Assembly: GCA_045863035.1 (NCBI GenBank)
Contig: BTUV01000030.1
Location: 1 to 28,053, forward strand
Reading direction: 5' to 3'
DNA: 28,053 bases
Origin: H2-BAC3 sp045863035
GTDB lineage: Bacteria; Bacteroidota; Ignavibacteria; Ignavibacteriales; Ignavibacteriaceae
Shown: one piece after another, positions 26,001-28,053 of the stretch
Position numbering within the stretch: position 1 is the first letter of the stretch
Layout: each line of letters starts with the position of its first letter
The notes under the pieces: model-generated
Databases searched by the model: none
Told to the model about the DNA's origin: nothing
Seen by the model: only the letters and a program-made list of their open reading frames with translations
Program-made: the position numbers and the translations under genes

Positions 26001-26660
26001 GTCTGGATTATGGGAGGTGACGGCTGGGCTTATGATATCGGTTATGGCGGACTTGATCACGTTATTGCTTCCGGAAAGAATGTAAACATTCTGGTTCTTG
26101 ACACAGAAGTTTACAGTAACACCGGCGGACAGTGTTCGAAGTCAACACCACGTGGTGCAGTGGCAAAATTTGCTGCCGGCGGTAAAACCGGTAACAAGAA
26201 GGATTTGGCTCTTATGGCAATGAGCTATGGAAATGTATATGTAGCAAAAATTGCGATGGGCTCTAACGATGCACAGACTGTCAAAGCAATACTTGAAGCT
26301 GAAGCATACGACGGACCATCAATCATCATTGCTTACAGTCATTGCATAGCACACGGCATAAATATGGGTACTGCAATGAAGAATCAGAAAGCTGCGGTTG
26401 ATACCGGCTACTGGCCGCTCTTTAGATATAATCCTGAAACTGAAGAAGGCAAGAATCCGTTTAAGCTTGATTCTAAAGCTCCGAAGATGGCTTTCAGAGA
26501 TTACGCGTACATGGAAACCCGCTATAAGATGCTCACCAAGAGTCATCCGCAGGTTGCAGAAGATCTTATGAAACAGGCGCAGGAAGATGTGGTCCGCAAG
26601 TGGAAGTTCTACGAGGAGATGGCCGCGGAACCAGCCGTTAAAAAAGATGAAGTTAAATAA
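23067..26660 (+). CDS. nifJ: Pyruvate:ferredoxin (flavodoxin) oxidoreductase, single chain
   Basis: A 1197-residue cytosolic enzyme that converts pyruvate and CoA to acetyl-CoA and CO2 with reduction of ferredoxin or flavodoxin, and can run backward in carbon-fixing organisms. All domains of the fused enzyme are present in order: the N-terminal pyruvate-binding domain (YPITPSSNMGEW), the CoA/transketolase C-like and gamma domains, a two-cluster ferredoxin domain (C695, C698, C701, C705 and C752, C755, C758, C762), and the TPP domain. The latter has a third cluster pair, C826 and C829, and the TPP motif GDGWAYDIG (from 984) with SNTGGQ downstream. Oxygen-sensitive enzymes of this kind point to an anaerobic or facultative host. 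A DHODH-like gene follows and is probably co-transcribed. Confidence 0.97.
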   Translation: MERKKVTIDGNEAAAYVAYNTNEVIAIYPITPSSNMGEWCDQWSSENKQNIWGEIPSVTEMQSEGGAAGAVHGALQSGALTTTFTASQGLLLMIPNMFKIAGELTPTVFHVSARAIAAQALSIFGDHSDVMSARQTGFAMLASNSVQEVMDFALIAQAATLKARIPFLHFFDGFRTSHEVMKIEQLTKEDMKQMIDEQLIFEHRNRALSPDHPVMRGTAQNPDVYFQGRETVNPFYNACPGIVQDTMDKFAGLTGRQYNLFEYYGPQDAERIIIVMGSGATAIEEVVDYMSAREEKVGVLKVRLYRPFSIKHFINTLPKTTKFITVLDRCKEPGAAEPLYLDVVNAVAESFNEGTLPFAFPKITGGRYGLSSKEFTPAMIKAVYDEMKKPNPKNHFTVGIIDDVTFTSLDFDATFSVEPPETFRGKFYGLGADGTVGANKNSIKIIGEGTDYFAQGYFVYDSKKSGSTTVSHLRFGPKEIKSSYLISTSNFVACHQQVFLEKMDMLSDAMEGATFLLNTKIAPEHVWDTLPEKVQTDLISKKMKLFVVDAYRVADEVGLGGRINSVMQTCFFAISKIFEKEAAIELIKNAIKKTYGAKGDKVVQMNFMAVDKTIENLFEVPVPEKITSKIALQPAVSGRDVPAFVMDVTAKIIEGKGDLLPVSKMPVDGTYPLATAKWEKRNIALEVPEWDEDVCIQCNKCVIVCPHASIRSKIYDPAVTNGAPDTFKAVNFKSKEYGEGLKYSLQVAVEDCTGCGLCVDVCPAKNKREPKYKAINMVEQLPLRERERANWDYFLTIPELDRREINTSSVKDSQFLEPLFEFSGACSGCGETPYVKLVSQLFGDRSLIANATGCSSIYGGNLPTTPWSVNKDGRGPAWSNSLFEDNAEFGLGFRLAVDKHNLQAKNLLTRHASLLGDVLVQSILDAPQKTESDIHEQRERVSELKGKLASLLSNGYDPTIKGELEHLVSLADYLVKKSVWIMGGDGWAYDIGYGGLDHVIASGKNVNILVLDTEVYSNTGGQCSKSTPRGAVAKFAAGGKTGNKKDLALMAMSYGNVYVAKIAMGSNDAQTVKAILEAEAYDGPSIIIAYSHCIAHGINMGTAMKNQKAAVDTGYWPLFRYNPETEEGKNPFKLDSKAPKMAFRDYAYMETRYKMLTKSHPQVAEDLMKQAQEDVVRKWKFYEEMAAEPAVKKDEVK

Positions 26661-26672
26661 GTAAAACATATA

Positions 26673-26718
26673 ACCGGACCCGAAGGGCTTCAATCATCAT
26701 CCGAAGCCCTGGTCCGGT
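26673..26718 (+). terminator. Long hairpin between nifJ and the DHODH-like gene
   Basis: Two stacked 8-base stems, ACCGGACC/GGTCCGGT and AGGGCTTC/GAAGCCCT, separated by a 3-base bulge and closed by an 11-base loop. No proper T tract follows, so it is more likely a partial terminator, attenuator or RNA-stabilising hairpin that tunes expression of the downstream gene. Confidence 0.65.
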
Positions 26719-26747
26719 GATATAGATAAAAATATTGTGAGGAAACA

Positions 26748-27740
26748 ATGACTGATCTTAAAACAACATATCTGGGACTGGATCTTAAAAATCCACTCGT
26801 CCCTTCGGCCGGGCCTCTTTCACGCGATCTGCAAAACATCCGTCACATGGAAGATGCAGGAGCAGCGGCTGTGGTCTTTTATTCTATTTTTGAAGAACAG
26901 CTTGAGCATGAACGGCTTGAACTGTTTCATCATACAACGCAGTATGCTGAAAGCTATGCTGAGGCAACATCCTACTTCCCTGAAACTGTTGAGTTTAAAT
27001 TTGGTCCGGATGAATATCTGAATCAGATACGCCGTGCAAAGGAATCCGTTTCGATTCCGGTGATCGGCTCACTGAACGGAAAATCAGTCGGCGGCTGGGT
27101 TGACTATGCAAAACAGATTCAGGAAGCCGGCGCAGATGCACTTGAGCTGAATATATATCGTCTTGCTGCTGATTTAACCATGAGCGGCACGGATGTTGAA
27201 AAAGAATACGTGGAAATCGTAAAAGCAGTGACAAAAAATGTGAGCATACCGGTCTCGGTTAAAATAGGTCCCTTCTTTAGCAGCATACCGGATATGGCAA
27301 AGCAGCTTGAAGAAGCAGGCGCTAAAGGGCTGGTGCTCTTTAACCGTTTCTATCAGCCGGATATTGATCTTGAAAATCTTGAAGTAGTACCAAACGTACT
27401 GCTCAGCACACCTATGGCAATGCGCCTTCCGCTCAGATGGATTGCACTGCTGCACGGTCGTGTTGGTCTTGACCTGGCTGCAACCAGCGGTATATATACT
27501 GAAAAAGACGTACTGAAAATGCTTATGGCAGGTGCAAATGTAACCATGATGCTTTCTTCTCTGCTGAAGTTTGGTATTCATCACATTGCTGATGTTCTTG
27601 CAAAGATGAAATACTGGATGGAAGTAAATGAGTATGAATCAGTAGAACAGATGCGCGGAAGCATGAGTTATATCAAGTCTCCTGACCCGTCACAGTTTGA
27701 ACGCGCGAACTATATGAAAGCGCTTCAATCATATAAATAA
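26748..27740 (+). CDS. Dihydroorotate dehydrogenase-like flavoprotein
   Basis: A 330-residue TIM-barrel flavoprotein related to class 1 dihydroorotate dehydrogenase but not a normal one. FMN-barrel features are present (DLKTTYLGLDLKNPLVPSAGPLS at the start, VIGSLNGKSVGGW, VSVKIGPFF, and AGANVTMMLSSLL near the phosphate site). The loop that carries the catalytic Cys or Ser in true DHODH (NxSCPN) reads ELNIYRLAAD (133-142), so the usual base is absent. Members of this DHODH-like branch often lie next to pyruvate:ferredoxin oxidoreductase genes, as here, so an electron-transfer or redox role linked to NifJ is inferred. GAGGAAA before the ATG supports the start. A terminator follows, so nifJ and this gene form a unit. 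Confidence 0.85.
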   Translation: MTDLKTTYLGLDLKNPLVPSAGPLSRDLQNIRHMEDAGAAAVVFYSIFEEQLEHERLELFHHTTQYAESYAEATSYFPETVEFKFGPDEYLNQIRRAKESVSIPVIGSLNGKSVGGWVDYAKQIQEAGADALELNIYRLAADLTMSGTDVEKEYVEIVKAVTKNVSIPVSVKIGPFFSSIPDMAKQLEEAGAKGLVLFNRFYQPDIDLENLEVVPNVLLSTPMAMRLPLRWIALLHGRVGLDLAATSGIYTEKDVLKMLMAGANVTMMLSSLLKFGIHHIADVLAKMKYWMEVNEYESVEQMRGSMSYIKSPDPSQFERANYMKALQSYK

Positions 27741-27742
27741 TT

Positions 27743-27759
27743 AACAGCAATCTGCTGTT
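27743..27759 (+). other. Small hairpin after the DHODH-like stop
   Basis: A perfect 7-base stem AACAGCA/TGCTGTT with a 3-base loop, directly after the stop codon and just before the main terminator. It may aid termination or protect the mRNA 3' end. Confidence 0.5.
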
Positions 27760-27763
27760 CAAA

Positions 27764-27799
27764 GGCCCCTGGCGTTAACACATCCGTCAGGGGCATTTT
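27764..27799 (+). terminator. Terminator of the nifJ operon
   Basis: GCCCCTG (27765-27771) pairs with CAGGGGC (27788-27794), with a possible extension through GCG/CGT, and TTTTT follows. Confidence 0.85.
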
Positions 27800-27804
27800 T
27801 ATTT

Positions 27805-27846
27805 AATGTACAATGTACAATGTAAAATTTACAATGAACAATGAAA
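27805..27846 (+). repeat. Six-unit heptad array after the nifJ terminator
   Basis: Units are AATGTAC, AATGTAC, AATGTAA, AATTTAC, AATGAAC and AATGAAA, in the direction of the preceding genes and starting a few bases after the terminator's T tract. Confidence 0.8.
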
Positions 27847-28053
27847 GTATGAAGAAATGAAAGTTATTCTGAATAAGGTTCATCCTGACTTCTGCCAAAA
27901 TCTGACCAAATCGTAAAAATCTTCGAATACGATCTAATAACACAGATTTTTACATTATTTGTCATACAAATTTTAGTGATAAATTGTGGAAAAAGTATAT
28001 TGAGTCAGACCCTTATCGCTGACGATGCAATTTGGAAAAAGGAAATTCCGGAT
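27847..28053. other. Right-edge spacer with inverted repeat
   Basis: No gene is seen. A perfect 10-base inverted repeat GTAAAAATCT/AGATTTTTAC (27913-27922 with 27944-27953) with a 21-base loop lies here. TATATTG near 27997 could be a -7 promoter element for a gene beyond the edge, but this is weak. Confidence 0.4.

Overview
The window is bacterial chromosome of about mid-40s % GC (by eye). The best guess is an Ignavibacteria-like member of the Bacteroidota/Chlorobiota group. The reasons are a type IX secretion (T9SS) sorting domain with the YPNPFNPSTK signature at the end of the 15293-16813 product, a PorV/PorQ-family outer-membrane protein, an Oar-like outer-membrane receptor with a carboxypeptidase-regulatory domain, long single-chain NifJ with a dihydroorotate-dehydrogenase-like neighbour, and a good TTG-N20-TAnnTTTG promoter. 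This placement is inference, because the window has no rRNA or other phylogenetic marker.

Layout. 1-1136: an orphan terminator, a HAD hydrolase (minus) and repeat-rich spacer. 1137-4538: a minus-strand pair of exported M16 proteins, one with the HxxEH zinc site and one without it but with a LolA-like tail. 4539-5459: a frameshifted four-helix-bundle-suffix gene enclosed by near-identical short repeats and followed by a hairpin; it looks like a small mobile cassette. 5460-6314: a DUF72 protein. 6315-6780: a gene-free stretch packed with small palindromes. 6781-16813: a tight plus-strand run of five exported proteins (an unknown exported protein, an Oar/TonB-dependent-type receptor, a 1183-residue surface protein, PorV/PorQ, and a T9SS cargo protein), closed by a terminator. 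17241-18741: convergent WG-repeat and SRPBCC genes. 19144-22638: a minus-strand operon of nucleotidyltransferase, metK and ahcY with its own promoter and terminator. 23067-27740: nifJ and the DHODH-like gene, followed by a terminator.

The five exported proteins probably act together at the cell surface: the receptor sits in the outer membrane, PorV helps release or anchor T9SS cargo, and the last gene encodes a clear T9SS cargo. metK and ahcY form two steps of the activated-methyl cycle. NifJ links pyruvate and acetyl-CoA through ferredoxin.

The most unusual signal is not a gene. Ten short arrays with a strict 7-base period (unit AATKNNN) lie in almost every gap between genes. Where an array directly follows a gene end it reads in the same direction as that gene (five of five), and three arrays include the stop codon. 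A second dispersed composite repeat (AACGCAAAG plus ACGGATGCTTCGCA motifs) recurs in three gaps, and the hexamer TATATA is several-fold more common than base composition predicts. No tRNA, rRNA, CRISPR array or intact transposase gene was seen.
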